DNA of 64,000 nucleotides. Origin: Thermus sediminis (GTDB lineage: Bacteria > Deinococcota > Deinococci > Deinococcales > Thermaceae). The notes beneath the pieces are model-generated. The model saw nothing but the letters and a program-made list of their open reading frames with translations, did no database searches and was not told the DNA's origin. The DNA lies in NCBI RefSeq assembly GCF_003426945.1, contig NZ_QURO01000004.1:1054001-1118000 (forward strand), in the 5' to 3' direction. Positions 9,701-16,421 of this stretch are shown here, one piece after another. The translations under genes and the position numbers were made by a program. Each line of letters opens with the position of its first letter. The stretch's first letter is position 1.

Positions 9701-9873
9701 ACGGGGCGGTGGTGGCGGGGAGCGGGAGCTTCCCAATTGTAGTTGTCTCCACCGATGGGCAGAACTGGCGGGTCGTGCCAACCGGATGCCCCGACGCCGC
9801 CGCTATGTCTGTAGCCTTCGGTAGCGGCATCTTCGCCCATACCAGCGCTTGGGGGTTTTGCACATCCCCTTGA
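6787..9873 (+). CDS. Large surface lipoprotein: repeated Ig-like domains, anchor-U-type domain and C-terminal beta-propeller region
   Basis: 1028 residues. ATG 6787 follows an ideal AAAGGAGG ribosome site and starts a signal peptide ending in the lipobox LLLAAC. Then come repeats of a ~95-residue beta-sandwich (about residues 20-135, 135-240, 370-475, 480-585, 590-700) sharing NPDSLTVQQG...SG, TLTPQNGFTG and VNLSLVDG. A different domain (about 255-365) ends DGGDLDADGQANGQIVDP, the pattern of the choice-of-anchor-U family. From about residue 715 to the end are VAYGNGIFVIAG and STDGQNWRVV-type repeats resembling sialidase/BNR propellers. The last ~850 bp are clearly less GC-rich than the rest. 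Related to the protein at 12250-13512. Probably an exported binding or adhesion protein; ligand unknown. Confidence 0.78.
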   Translation: MRIGAWYGFLTGLALLLAACSGGAPPPDLTLAGVSPNNPTVAQGSSLPLTLTFTSQNGFQGQVSLSVTENGQAPPWLTFSPTSASLNVPRGGQAQVTLQVQVARNAPTGPHSLSLRATYGERSAERSLTLNVTPPPDFAIALNPDSLTVQQGSSGTVQLTLTPQNGFTGTVNLSLVAGQDPVPQGLSLSPTSLTVSGSNPLTRDLTLTAGATTPTGIYRLKVRATGGNVTKDAELTVTVSASSGGGGGSNSGTVNTPGGQVGMGLQGGTFTQGPTYQSVTPPEGFQAPYGAIAFTAQVPQGGTLTVTLTFPQAIPQGAVLRKFVNGTWREVPGAQFSGNTATYQVRDGGDLDADGQANGQIVDPVALLTPSPDFTLSLNPDSLTIQQGGSGTTQLTLTPQGGFTGPVNLSLVDGNGNPVSGISLSPTTVSVSDPNNPVTPDLTVNVASSVAPGSYNLQVRAVSGSLTKTAGLSLTVTAPPPPPTFTLSDPNPNPLSVSQGSTATFGVTLVSQNGFQGEVNLSLADGQDPLPQGLAITATNPSPIILQAGGSVTVTATVSAGQGVDPGTYRLKVRAQGEGVVQEKPLSVQVVLPPTFDLGPVRDINGREGVVTTRRDPSNRLNNSVYFTITPRNGFQGQVDLSLVDEGGNPVPGLSLDPASVNVTGTQTFSVYVLADNNIPLFGAGKGYAVRLRARSGDIVREQPLTVDVWTRVGGANLNFQRVAYGNGIFVIAGTNGYDQRTRAYVYNPQDGSFTKTFDAGPEVCGWLSDVAYDPAHRTWVAVGGGTGLVIVSTDNAQTWQIVFGAKDPNRHCSQQYDGREMPLERVRFVNDRLWAWYTGGMNPQRLYFSQDGGYTWNFISLPIPSGYQELVIRGLTFGQGKYVAVGEIKRSDGPDYPMLAISPNGTNWNVMPLDTPQTPWGRSFPTDILYVPDWDKFVMVGDPDLVATSSDGVNWSFHNIQGQFASLAYGNGAVVAGSGSFPIVVVSTDGQNWRVVPTGCPDAAAMSVAFGSGIFAHTSAWGFCTSP

Positions 9874-9887
9874 GCGCGCCGGTAAAG

Positions 9888-9915
9888 CGGGGGCGGGGCG
9901 CCCCGCCCCCGTTTT
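9888..9915 (+). terminator. Rho-independent terminator
   Basis: Perfect 12-bp inverted repeat CGGGGGCGGGGC / GCCCCGCCCCCG (9888-9911) followed by TTTT, 15 bp after the lipoprotein stop codon. On the minus strand it could also stop metK transcripts, though that side has fewer T residues. Confidence 0.85.
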
Positions 9916-10002
9916 CCGCCGGGAAGAGAAGGGCCCGAGAAGGCGCTGAGGGCGCGCCTGGGGCGGCCTGTTTGGGCCAGGGGCGGGTACCTGGAGGTGA
10001 GG

Positions 10003-11181
10003 CTAAAGCCCCGCTTCCCGCCTTAAGGCCTCCACCCGATCGGTTTCCTCCCAGGGGAAGCCCGCCCGGCCGAAGTGGCCGTAGGCGGAGGTGGGGGTGT
10101 AGATGGGCCTGAGGAGGTCCAGCTCCTCAATGATGGCCAGGGGCCTGGGGTCAAAGACCCTCCGGACGATCTCGGTGAGCTTCTCATCGGGCAAAACCCC
10201 GGTGCCAAAGGTCTCCACCCGCAAGGACACGGGCCTCGCCTTGCCGATGGCGTAGGCGAGCTCCACCAAAGCCCTCTTCGCAAGCCCCGCCGCCACCAGG
10301 TTCTTGGCCATGTAGCGGGCGTAGTAGCTGGCGGAGCGGTCCACCTTGGTGGGGTCCTTACCGCTGAAGGCCCCGCCCCCGTGGGGCACCGCCCCCCCGT
10401 AGGTGTCCACGATGATCTTGCGCCCCGTGAGGCCGGTGTCCGCGTGGGGGCCGCCCAGGATGAAGCGGCCCGAGGGGTTGATGAGGTACTCCGTCTCCCC
10501 CTCCTTGAGGTACTCCGCGGGGATGGCCTGGCGCACCACCTCCCGGATCAGGTCCTCCCGAAGCTGGTCCTGCTCCACCTCGGGGGAGTGCTGGGCCGAG
10601 ACCACCACGGTCTTCACGTAAAGGGGCCTATCCCCTTCGTAGACCACGGTGACCTGGGCCTTGCCGTCGGGGCGGAGGTAGGGGAGGAGGCCCGTCTTCC
10701 GCACCTCGGCCAGGCGCATGGTGAGGCGGTGGGCCAGGGTGATGGGAAGGGGCATGAGCTCCGGGGTCTCGTCGGTGGCGTAGCCGAACATGAGGCCCTG
10801 GTCCCCGGCCCCCACACGGTCCAGGGGATCGGTGGACTTGAGGACCCGCCACTCGTAGGCCAGGTTCACGCCTCCGGCGATGTCCGGGGACTGCTCGTCT
10901 ATGGCGGTGAGGACGGCGCAGGTGTCGGCGTCAAAGCCGTACTTGGCCCGGGTGTAGCCCACCTCCCGCACCGTTTTGCGCACCAAGCCGGGGATGTCCA
11001 CGTACCCCTCGGTGGTGATCTCCCCCGCCACGAAGACGAGCCCCGTGGTGACCAGGGTCTCCGCCGCCACCCGGGCCTTCTTGTCCTGGGCGATGAGGGC
11101 GTCCAGGATGGCGTCGGAGATCCGGTCCGCCAGCTTGTCGGGGTGCCCTTCCGTGACCGATTCAGACGTGACCAGCCGCAA
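10003..11181 (-). CDS. metK: S-adenosylmethionine synthase
   Basis: Makes SAM from methionine and ATP. Motifs: [20 protein letters not shown] at the N-terminus, [12 protein letters not shown] (methionine loop) and [16 protein letters not shown] (P-loop-like). I chose the TTG at 11181 because AAGGAGGTG ends 6 nt upstream and the protein then starts MRLVTSESV; an in-frame GTG at 11202 would place this ribosome site inside the gene. Residue count (392-399) is normal. It has its own -10 (TATACT, minus strand, 11227-11232) and is divergent from murI. No SAM riboswitch is visible in the short leader. Confidence 0.95.
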   Translation of the reverse strand: MRLVTSESVTEGHPDKLADRISDAILDALIAQDKKARVAAETLVTTGLVFVAGEITTEGYVDIPGLVRKTVREVGYTRAKYGFDADTCAVLTAIDEQSPDIAGGVNLAYEWRVLKSTDPLDRVGAGDQGLMFGYATDETPELMPLPITLAHRLTMRLAEVRKTGLLPYLRPDGKAQVTVVYEGDRPLYVKTVVVSAQHSPEVEQDQLREDLIREVVRQAIPAEYLKEGETEYLINPSGRFILGGPHADTGLTGRKIIVDTYGGAVPHGGGAFSGKDPTKVDRSASYYARYMAKNLVAAGLAKRALVELAYAIGKARPVSLRVETFGTGVLPDEKLTEIVRRVFDPRPLAIIEELDLLRPIYTPTSAYGHFGRAGFPWEETDRVEALRREAGL

Positions 11182-11226
11182 CTTGCGCACCTCCTTAGAC
11201 ACCTGCCCCCTTGGGGCAACCCCGAT

Positions 11227-11232
11227 AGTATA
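11227..11232 (-). promoter_or_regulatory. metK -10 box
   Basis: TATACT on the minus strand, about 45 bp upstream of the chosen start, giving a short leader that contains AAGGAGGTG. No convincing -35. Confidence 0.5.
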
Positions 11233-11254
11233 CCACCCCCCCTCGGACGTCCAG

Positions 11255-11260
11255 TATGCT
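11255..11260 (+). promoter_or_regulatory. murI leaderless -10 box
   Basis: TATGCT, 8 nt before the murI GTG start. No ribosome site lies between, so the transcript is probably leaderless. Confidence 0.45.
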
Positions 11261-11268
11261 GGGGCCCC

Positions 11269-12042
11269 GTGAGGAACCCCAAGGCCCCCATCGGCGTCTT
11301 TGACTCGGGCGTGGGCGGGCTCACGGTGCTCACCGCCTTAAAGAAGGCCCTTCCCCAGGAGGATTTTCTCTACTTTGGGGACACGGCCCGGGTGCCCTAT
11401 GGAGGAAAGCCCCTTTCCATGGTGCGGCGCTTCGCCTGGGAGATCGCGGGCTTTCTCCTTAGGGAGGGGGTGAAGGCCATCGTGGTGGCCTGCAACACGG
11501 CGAGCTCCGCCGCCCTTCCCGAGCTGGCGGAAGACCTCTCCGTGCCCGTCTTCGGGGTCCTGGAGCCTGCGGCGGAGGTGGCCCGGGGCTACCGGAAGGT
11601 GGGCCTCATCGGCACCCAGGCCACGGTGCGTAGCCGGGCCTACGAGCGCTACCTGGATCTCTCCTGGGCCAAGGCCTGCCCCCTCCTCGTGCCCTTGGTG
11701 GAGGAGGGGCTTTGGGACGACCCCGTGGCCCTCCTCATCGCCCGGCACTACCTCGAGGAGGCCCCGGAGGACCTCGAGGCCCTCATCCTAGGCTGCACCC
11801 ACTACCCCTACCTGAAGAGGACCATCCAGGAGGTCCTGCCCCGGGTAGCCCTCATAGACTCCGCCGAGGCCACGGCGGGGCGGGTGGCCGGGGCTTTGAA
11901 GGCGGAGGGGCTTTTGAACCCGGAGGGGCAGGGGCGGGTGGTCCACTACGTCACCGGGGACCCGGAAAGCTACAGAGCCCTGGCCGAGCGCCTGGGGGTG
12001 CGGGTGGAGGCCCTGAGGCGGGTGAGCCTGGAGGAGCTCTGA
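11269..12042 (+). CDS. murI: Glutamate racemase
   Basis: Supplies D-glutamate for peptidoglycan. The cofactor-independent two-cysteine active site is visible: [23 protein letters not shown] (first Cys, about residue 75) and LGCTHYPYL (second Cys, about residue 183). 257 residues, typical. GTG 11269 matches where homologous N-termini begin; the open frame extends far upstream only as antisense of metK. Divergent from metK; two palindromic repeats follow its stop. Confidence 0.94.
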   Translation: MRNPKAPIGVFDSGVGGLTVLTALKKALPQEDFLYFGDTARVPYGGKPLSMVRRFAWEIAGFLLREGVKAIVVACNTASSAALPELAEDLSVPVFGVLEPAAEVARGYRKVGLIGTQATVRSRAYERYLDLSWAKACPLLVPLVEEGLWDDPVALLIARHYLEEAPEDLEALILGCTHYPYLKRTIQEVLPRVALIDSAEATAGRVAGALKAEGLLNPEGQGRVVHYVTGDPESYRALAERLGVRVEALRRVSLEEL

Positions 12043-12043
12043 G

Positions 12044-12085
12044 ACCACCCCATGCTGGCCCAAGCCAGCATAGGGGCCCCGGTGA
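12044..12085. repeat. Palindromic intergenic element, near-perfect
   Basis: CCCCATGCTGGC (12048-12059) and GCCAGCATAGGGG (12064-12076), with one extra A in the right arm. Flanks CCA and CCCCGGTGAT match other copies. Directly after murI. Confidence 0.7.
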
Positions 12086-12118
12086 TACCACCCCATGCCG
12101 GCTTGGGGGCCCCGGGAG
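12086..12118. repeat. Palindromic intergenic element, truncated tandem copy
   Basis: Repeats the left arm (CCCCATGCCGGC, 12091-12102) and the right flank (GGGGGCCCCGG) but lacks most of the right arm, so it cannot form the full hairpin. Tandem with the copy at 12044; the pair at 50922/50965 is also tandem. Confidence 0.55.
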
Positions 12119-12159
12119 AAGAACTCAAGTTGAAAAGGGTCTAATAAGAGTCTAGCGGG

Positions 12160-12235
12160 GAGCGGTCCGTGAGGGCGAGAGCGCTCCCCAGGAGGCCAAG
12201 GGCTAAGGGGCCGCGCTGAAGGCGGCCCCAGGCCC
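12160..12235. terminator. Two hairpins between murI and the convergent propeller gene
   Basis: GGGGAGCG / CGCTCCCC (about 12158-12195) and GGGGCCGC / GCGGCCCC with a 6-base loop (about 12207-12229). They sit just beyond the 3' end of the minus-strand gene. No T-run is present, so termination is inferred. Confidence 0.35.
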
Positions 12236-12249
12236 CAGAAACCCTCCCC

Positions 12250-13512
12250 TCAGGGGGAGGTAAGGATGGTGCCCTCATCCCCCACCGCCACAAAGAGACC
12301 GGACCCGTAGGTGACGCTAGAGAGGTCCCTGTCCGTCCCCGAGGACTGCTCCGTCCAGTTCACCCCGTCCGGGGAGGTGAGGACCCCGCCCGCATCCCCC
12401 ACCGCCACAAAGAGGCCATTCCCGTAGGTGACGCTATAAAGCCAGTTGTTTATCCACGAGTTCTGCCACGTCCAGTTCACCCCGTCTGGGGAGGTGAGGA
12501 TGGTGCCGCCATTCCCCACCGCCACAAAGAGGCCGGACCCGTAGGTGGCGCCGAAAAGCCAGTTGTTTATCCACGAGTTCTGCCACGTCCAGTTCACCCC
12601 GTCTGGGGAGGTGAGGATGGTGCCATCCCACCCCACCACTACAAAGAGGCCATTCCCGTAGGTGACGCCAGAGAGGGTCTCCCTCGTCCCCGAGTCCCGC
12701 CACGTCCAGTTCACCCCGTCCGGGGAGGTGAGGATGGTGCCCTCACCCCCCACCGCCACAAAGAGGCCATTGCCGTAGGTGACGTCCCAAAGGAGGTCGT
12801 CTATCCTCGAGACCTTCCTCGTCCTCGTCCAGTTGACCCCGTCCGGGGAGGTGAGGATGGTGCCCTCACCCCCCACCGCCACAAAGAGGCCTGACCCGTA
12901 GGTGACGCCAAAGAGGAACGTATCCGTCCCCGAGTCCCGCCGCGTCCAGTTCACCCCGTCCGGGGAGGTGAGGATGGTGCCCCCAAACCCCACAGCCACA
13001 AAGAGACCGGACCCATAGGTGACGCCCCTAAGGATCTTGTCCGTCCTCGAGCGCCGCTCCGTCCAAGTGGCACCACTGCCCGCGGCGGCCACCGTGAGGC
13101 TCAGGCTCGCCGTCCTGGTGAGGTTCCCTGAAGTGGCCCGGACCCGGAGGCTGTAGCTCCCCCTTGGCGCGCCCCTGGCCACATTGACGGTGAGGTTCAG
13201 GGTCACAGGGTTGGGGCCGGTCACGCTCACCGTGGTGGGGGAAAGTGTGACCAAGGGAACCGGGTTCCCGTTCCCGTCCACTAGGCTCAAGCTCACCGTT
13301 CCCGTGAAGCCCCCCTGCGGGGTGAGGGTGAGGGTGGTCCGCCCGCTTTCCCCCTGCCGAATGGTGAGGCTCGCGGGGTTGAGAGAGAGGGTGAAGTCCG
13401 ACTGGGCCCACCCAAACCCGAAGAGGACGCAAGCGCCAAGCAGGAGGGCCAGGGAAGGGGCCAAGAACCCCCTGGCCGCCAAGGTCCGCCCAAGGAGCGA
13501 AATCCGGATCAT
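12250..13512 (-). CDS. Secreted Ig-like plus seven-repeat beta-propeller protein
   Basis: 420 residues. ATG 13512 follows GGAGGTGA and starts a signal sequence. It contains LLGAC, a possible lipobox, but also WAQ|SD, a possible signal peptidase I site. One beta-sandwich domain follows (about residues 38-135), the same type as in the lipoprotein at 6787. Then seven ~39-residue repeats of the form VTYGNGLFVAVGxxGTILTS + PDGVNWTW. The last repeat stops at ILTSP; its missing WT strand is supplied by ATWTERRS before repeat 1, as in circularly closed seven-bladed propellers. Repeats are nearly identical at DNA level. Role unknown; probably ligand or surface binding. Confidence 0.75.
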   Translation of the reverse strand: MIRISLLGRTLAARGFLAPSLALLLGACVLFGFGWAQSDFTLSLNPASLTIRQGESGRTTLTLTPQGGFTGTVSLSLVDGNGNPVPLVTLSPTTVSVTGPNPVTLNLTVNVARGAPRGSYSLRVRATSGNLTRTASLSLTVAAAGSGATWTERRSRTDKILRGVTYGSGLFVAVGFGGTILTSPDGVNWTRRDSGTDTFLFGVTYGSGLFVAVGGEGTILTSPDGVNWTRTRKVSRIDDLLWDVTYGNGLFVAVGGEGTILTSPDGVNWTWRDSGTRETLSGVTYGNGLFVVVGWDGTILTSPDGVNWTWQNSWINNWLFGATYGSGLFVAVGNGGTILTSPDGVNWTWQNSWINNWLYSVTYGNGLFVAVGDAGGVLTSPDGVNWTEQSSGTDRDLSSVTYGSGLFVAVGDEGTILTSP

Positions 13513-13578
13513 GGGGTCACCTCCTCCTTGCCGGCAGATTAACCGCACCTTTCCAAGGTTCGCAACCCCCCTTCCCTA

Positions 13579-13640
13579 GAGGTTCCCAGCGAGCTTTTCT
13601 GAGCTGGCAGAGCGAAGGAAACACGAAGAAAGGGTATAAC
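13579..13640 (-). repeat. Dispersed ~60-bp repeat, copy A (propeller gene leader)
   Basis: On the minus strand, GTTATACCCTTTCT, GTTTCCTTCGCTCTG, CTCAGAAAAGC and GGGAACC occur in the same order as at 50857-50911 (plus strand). This copy has a 4-base insertion (CCAG) that allows a small CCAGC/GCTGG hairpin. It lies in the probable leader of the propeller gene. Confidence 0.55.
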
Positions 13641-13692
13641 ACGGCCTGGCTCGGGCCAGCGTGAAGGGCCGGGCGGGTTCCCCTCCTTAGGC

Positions 13693-13698
13693 TAAGCT
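13693..13698 (+). promoter_or_regulatory. Leaderless -10 box of LOG gene
   Basis: TAAGCT, 6 nt before ATG 13705; no ribosome site between. Confidence 0.4.
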
Positions 13699-13704
13699 AG
13701 GGCC

Positions 13705-14349
13705 ATGCCCAGAAAGCCCCTCATTGACCAGCTCCACCACGAGGACAGCTGGCGGCTTTTCCGCATCCTGGCGGAGTTCGTGGAGGGCTTTGAAACCCTT
13801 TCGGAGATAGAGGTCCCCCTGGTCTCCGTCTTCGGCTCGGCCCGCTTTGGGGAGGACCACCCCGCCTACACCCTGGGCTACCGGCTGGGGAAGGCCCTGG
13901 CGGAGGCGGGTTTCGGCGTGGTCACGGGGGGTGGGCCCGGGGTCATGGAGGCGGCGAACCGGGGGGCCTTTGAGGCGGGCGGGGTGAGCGTGGGGCTTAA
14001 CATAGAGCTTCCCCAGGAACAAAGGCCCAACCCCTACCAGACCCACGCCCTTTCCCTCCGCTACTTCTTCGTGCGCAAGGTCCTCTTCGTGCGCTACGCC
14101 GCTGGCTTCGTCCTCCTGCCCGGGGGGTTTGGCACCTTGGACGAGCTCGCCGAGGTTCTGGTCCTTATCCAAACCGAGAAGGTCCACCCCTTCCCCGTCT
14201 TTGTCCTGGAGCGGGGCTACTGGCAAGGACTTCTCTCCTGGATGGACTTCTTGCGGCAGGAGGGGGCCATAGGGGCCAAGGACCTCGCCCTCCTCACCCC
14301 CGTGGACACCCCGGAGGAGGTGGTGGCCGCCCTCAAGGGAGTATCCTGA
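13705..14349 (+). CDS. LOG family protein (nucleotide 5'-monophosphate phosphoribohydrolase)
   Basis: Rossmann-fold LOG protein. It shows VFGSARFGEDHPAY, the GGGPGVMEAANRGAFEAGG loop, and the signature LLPGGFGTLDELAEVL (about residues 138-153). Relatives release ribose 5-phosphate from nucleoside monophosphates (cytokinin activation in plants); many are misnamed lysine decarboxylases. 214 residues. rdgB starts 5 bp downstream. A second LOG gene is at 62363-62878. Physiological substrate in Thermus unknown. Confidence 0.85.
   Translation: MPRKPLIDQLHHEDSWRLFRILAEFVEGFETLSEIEVPLVSVFGSARFGEDHPAYTLGYRLGKALAEAGFGVVTGGGPGVMEAANRGAFEAGGVSVGLNIELPQEQRPNPYQTHALSLRYFFVRKVLFVRYAAGFVLLPGGFGTLDELAEVLVLIQTEKVHPFPVFVLERGYWQGLLSWMDFLRQEGAIGAKDLALLTPVDTPEEVVAALKGVS
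14342..14347 (+). promoter_or_regulatory. rdgB leaderless -10 box
   Basis: TATCCT inside the 3' end of the LOG gene, 7 nt before the rdgB ATG, so rdgB may also have its own promoter. Confidence 0.4.
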
Positions 14350-14354
14350 AGGGG

Positions 14355-14966
14355 ATGCGGGTCGTCCTCGCCACCGCCAACCCCGGCAAGGTGCGGGAGC
14401 TAACCTTGGGCCTAGCCCCCCTAGGCTGGACCCTCCTCTCCCTGGCGGACTTCCCCTTGCGCCTGCCCAAGGAGGAAGGGGCCACCTTCCTGGAAAACGC
14501 CCTCCTCAAGGCCGCCTACGTGGCCAAGGCCACGGGCCTCCCCGCCCTGGCGGACGACTCCGGCCTGGTGGTCCCCGCCTTAGGGGGGGAGCCCGGGGTC
14601 CATAGCGCCCGCTACGGGGGCCGGGAGACGGACCGGGAGCGGAACGTCTACCTCTTGGAGAGGATGCGCCACCTAAAGGGGGAGGAGAGGAGGGCCCTTT
14701 TCGTGGCCGTCCTGGTCCTGGCCTACCCCGACGGGCACGCCGAGGCCTACGAGGGGAGCGTGGAGGGGATGGTCCTCGAGGCCCCAAGGGGGGAGGGGGG
14801 CTTCGGCTACGACCCCCTCTTCTACGTGCCCGAAGCCGGAAAGACCTTTGCGGAGATGACCCTGGAGGAGAAGGCGCGCCACTCCCACCGGGGAAAGGCC
14901 CTTTCGGCCCTCCTCGAGGCCTACGAAAAGGGCCCCCCACCCCGGGAGATCTCCCGGTTGGAATGA
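14355..14966 (+). CDS. rdgB: XTP/dITP diphosphatase (RdgB/HAM1 family)
   Basis: House-cleaning pyrophosphatase removing non-canonical purine nucleoside triphosphates such as dITP and XTP. Family marks: LATANPGKVRELTLGL with the substrate-binding Asn-Lys, EEGATFLENALLKA, ADDSGLVVPAL, SARYGG, and GGFGYDPLFYVPEAGKTFAE. 203 residues, usual length. It overlaps no neighbour and lies 5 bp after the LOG gene; both act on nucleotides, so co-expression makes sense. Confidence 0.94.
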   Translation: MRVVLATANPGKVRELTLGLAPLGWTLLSLADFPLRLPKEEGATFLENALLKAAYVAKATGLPALADDSGLVVPALGGEPGVHSARYGGRETDRERNVYLLERMRHLKGEERRALFVAVLVLAYPDGHAEAYEGSVEGMVLEAPRGEGGFGYDPLFYVPEAGKTFAEMTLEEKARHSHRGKALSALLEAYEKGPPPREISRLE

Positions 14967-15043
14967 CCCCAAGGGCCCCCTGGCCAAGCCCTGGGATTCC
15001 CCAAAACCGGGTAGCCCCAAGGCCCCCTGGCCCGGCTAGCTCC

Positions 15044-15076
15044 CACGCGAGGGCGAGCCCCCTAGGGCTTGCGCCC
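15044..15076 (+). promoter_or_regulatory. Imperfect inverted repeat at the mal promoter
   Basis: GGGCGAGCCC and GGGCTTGCGCCC face each other around CCTA and run into the -35 box of the mal promoter. The position suits an operator for a mal regulator, but no regulator gene is nearby. Inference. Confidence 0.3.
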
Positions 15077-15097
15077 CTGGCCAGGGTGGGTTATCCT
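15069..15097 (+). promoter_or_regulatory. malE promoter
   Basis: -35 TTGCGC (15069-15074), 17-bp spacer, -10 TATCCT (15092-15097). The start codon is ~60 bp further on, with GGAGGT in the leader. Confidence 0.5.
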
Positions 15098-15158
15098 GGG
15101 GTGCGGTTGGGGGAAAACCCGGTGGCGGAATGGCTACCAAGCCCATGGAGGTAGGAGC

Positions 15159-16364
15159 GTGAGGAGCATGGGAAGAGTTCTGGCCCTTTTCGCCTTAGGT
15201 CTCTCCCTGGCTTTCGCCCAGGGGAGGATCACCGTCTGGACCCACTTCCCTGGCCCCGAGCTGGAGTGGCTCAGGGCCCAGGCCCGGACCTTTGAACGGA
15301 CCACGGGCACCCGGGTGGAGGTGGTGGAGGTCCCCTTTGGGGACATCAAGCAGAAGTTCCTCCTAGGGGCCCCGCAAAGGCAGGCCGCGGACGTCCTGGT
15401 CACCATCCCCCACGACTGGCTGGGGGAGATGGCCCAGGCAGGGGTCGTGGAGCCCATGGCCAGGCACGTGACCCAAGGCTACCTGGCCGACCTCGAGCCC
15501 GTGGCCGTGGAGGCCTTCACCTTCCGGGGCAGGCTCATGGGCCTGCCCGCCTTCGCGGAGAGCGTGGCCCTCATCTACAACCGGCGCTACGTGGCGCAAC
15601 CCCCAAGGACCTGGGAGGAGTTCCTGAGTCTGGCCAGGAGGCACACCACCGGCACCTCCTTCGGCTTCCTCTACGATATCGGCAACCCCTACTTCAACTT
15701 CGGCTTCTTCCGGGCCTACGGGGCGGAGAACGTCTTCGCCAAGGACGCCCGGGGCAACCTGGACCCCTCTCGGCTCCTCCTGGGAGGCGAGGTGGGGGAG
15801 CGGGCCCTCCAGTTCATCAAGGACCTGCGCTTCCGGCACAACCTGGTACCCGAGGGGGTGGACTACGGGGTGGCCGACGGGGCCTTCAAGGACGGGGCCC
15901 TGGCCATGACCCTGAACGGCCCCTGGGCCCTGGGGGACTACAAGAGGGCCAGGATCGACTTCGGGATCGCCCCCTTCCCCACCCCCCCCGGGGCTAGGAA
16001 CCCCTGGGGACCCTTCCTGGGGGTGCAGGGGGTGGTGGTGAACACCTACTCCCAGAACAAGACGGCCGCGGTGAACTTCGCCAAGACCCTGGTCCTGGGC
16101 AACAACCTCGTCGCCTTCAACCAGGCAGGAGGCCGCATCCCCGTGTCCAAGAGCGCGGCCAGGGCCCTGGAGAGGGACCCCGTGGTGGCGGGCTTCTCCA
16201 GGGTCTTCCCCCTGGGCACCCCCATGCCCAACATCCCCGAGATGGGCAAGGTCTGGGGCCCTTGGGGGAACGCCATCTCCCTGGCCATCCAGAGGCCGGA
16301 CTCCAACGTGGGAAGGATCCTGGAAACCATGGCGCAGGAGATCCAGGCCTCCCTGGGCAGATAG
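15159..16364 (+). CDS. malE: Maltose/malto-oligosaccharide ABC transporter substrate-binding protein
   Basis: Exported receptor delivering malto-oligosaccharides (in Thermus also related disaccharides) to MalFG. Signal peptide GRVLALFALGLSLAFAQ, cleaved before GRITVWTHFPGPE. MalE-type features include ADVLVTIPHDWLGEMAQAG and LNGPWALGDYKRA. 401 residues. GTG 15159 has GGAGGT six bases upstream; ATG 15168 (MGRVLAL) is an alternative. No lipobox is visible. First gene of the operon; a hairpin separates it from malF, a layout often giving excess binding protein. MalK is not in the window and is presumably shared and encoded elsewhere. Confidence 0.93.
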   Translation: MRSMGRVLALFALGLSLAFAQGRITVWTHFPGPELEWLRAQARTFERTTGTRVEVVEVPFGDIKQKFLLGAPQRQAADVLVTIPHDWLGEMAQAGVVEPMARHVTQGYLADLEPVAVEAFTFRGRLMGLPAFAESVALIYNRRYVAQPPRTWEEFLSLARRHTTGTSFGFLYDIGNPYFNFGFFRAYGAENVFAKDARGNLDPSRLLLGGEVGERALQFIKDLRFRHNLVPEGVDYGVADGAFKDGALAMTLNGPWALGDYKRARIDFGIAPFPTPPGARNPWGPFLGVQGVVVNTYSQNKTAAVNFAKTLVLGNNLVAFNQAGGRIPVSKSAARALERDPVVAGFSRVFPLGTPMPNIPEMGKVWGPWGNAISLAIQRPDSNVGRILETMAQEIQASLGR

Positions 16365-16378
16365 GCCCCGTGCCCCTT

Positions 16379-16406
16379 CCCCACGGGAGCCCTTCCCCCC
16401 GTGGGG
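16379..16406 (+). terminator. Hairpin between malE and malF (attenuator or mRNA stabiliser)
   Basis: CCCCACGGG / CCCGTGGGG with a 10-base loop and no T-run. Placed after the receptor gene and before the permeases; likely lowers malFG expression or protects malE mRNA 3' ends. Confidence 0.5.
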
Positions 16407-16421
16407 AGCCGCCTTTAGACC

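Noticed and set aside
11182-11232. SAM riboswitch before metK
   Set aside because: The leader is only about 40 nt and lacks the conserved riboswitch cores.
10075-12042. A 655-codon open frame covering metK antisense and murI
   Set aside because: The first ~400 codons are the antisense of metK with typical shadow composition; only murI from 11269 is real.
12250-13080. Regular repeats that could look like a CRISPR array
   Set aside because: Units are 117-123 bp, in frame, with no unique spacers and no cas genes; they encode propeller blades.
14967-15158. A possible small RNA gene upstream of malE
   Set aside because: I found no tRNA, SRP or RNase P features; only GC-rich direct and inverted repeats and the mal promoter.
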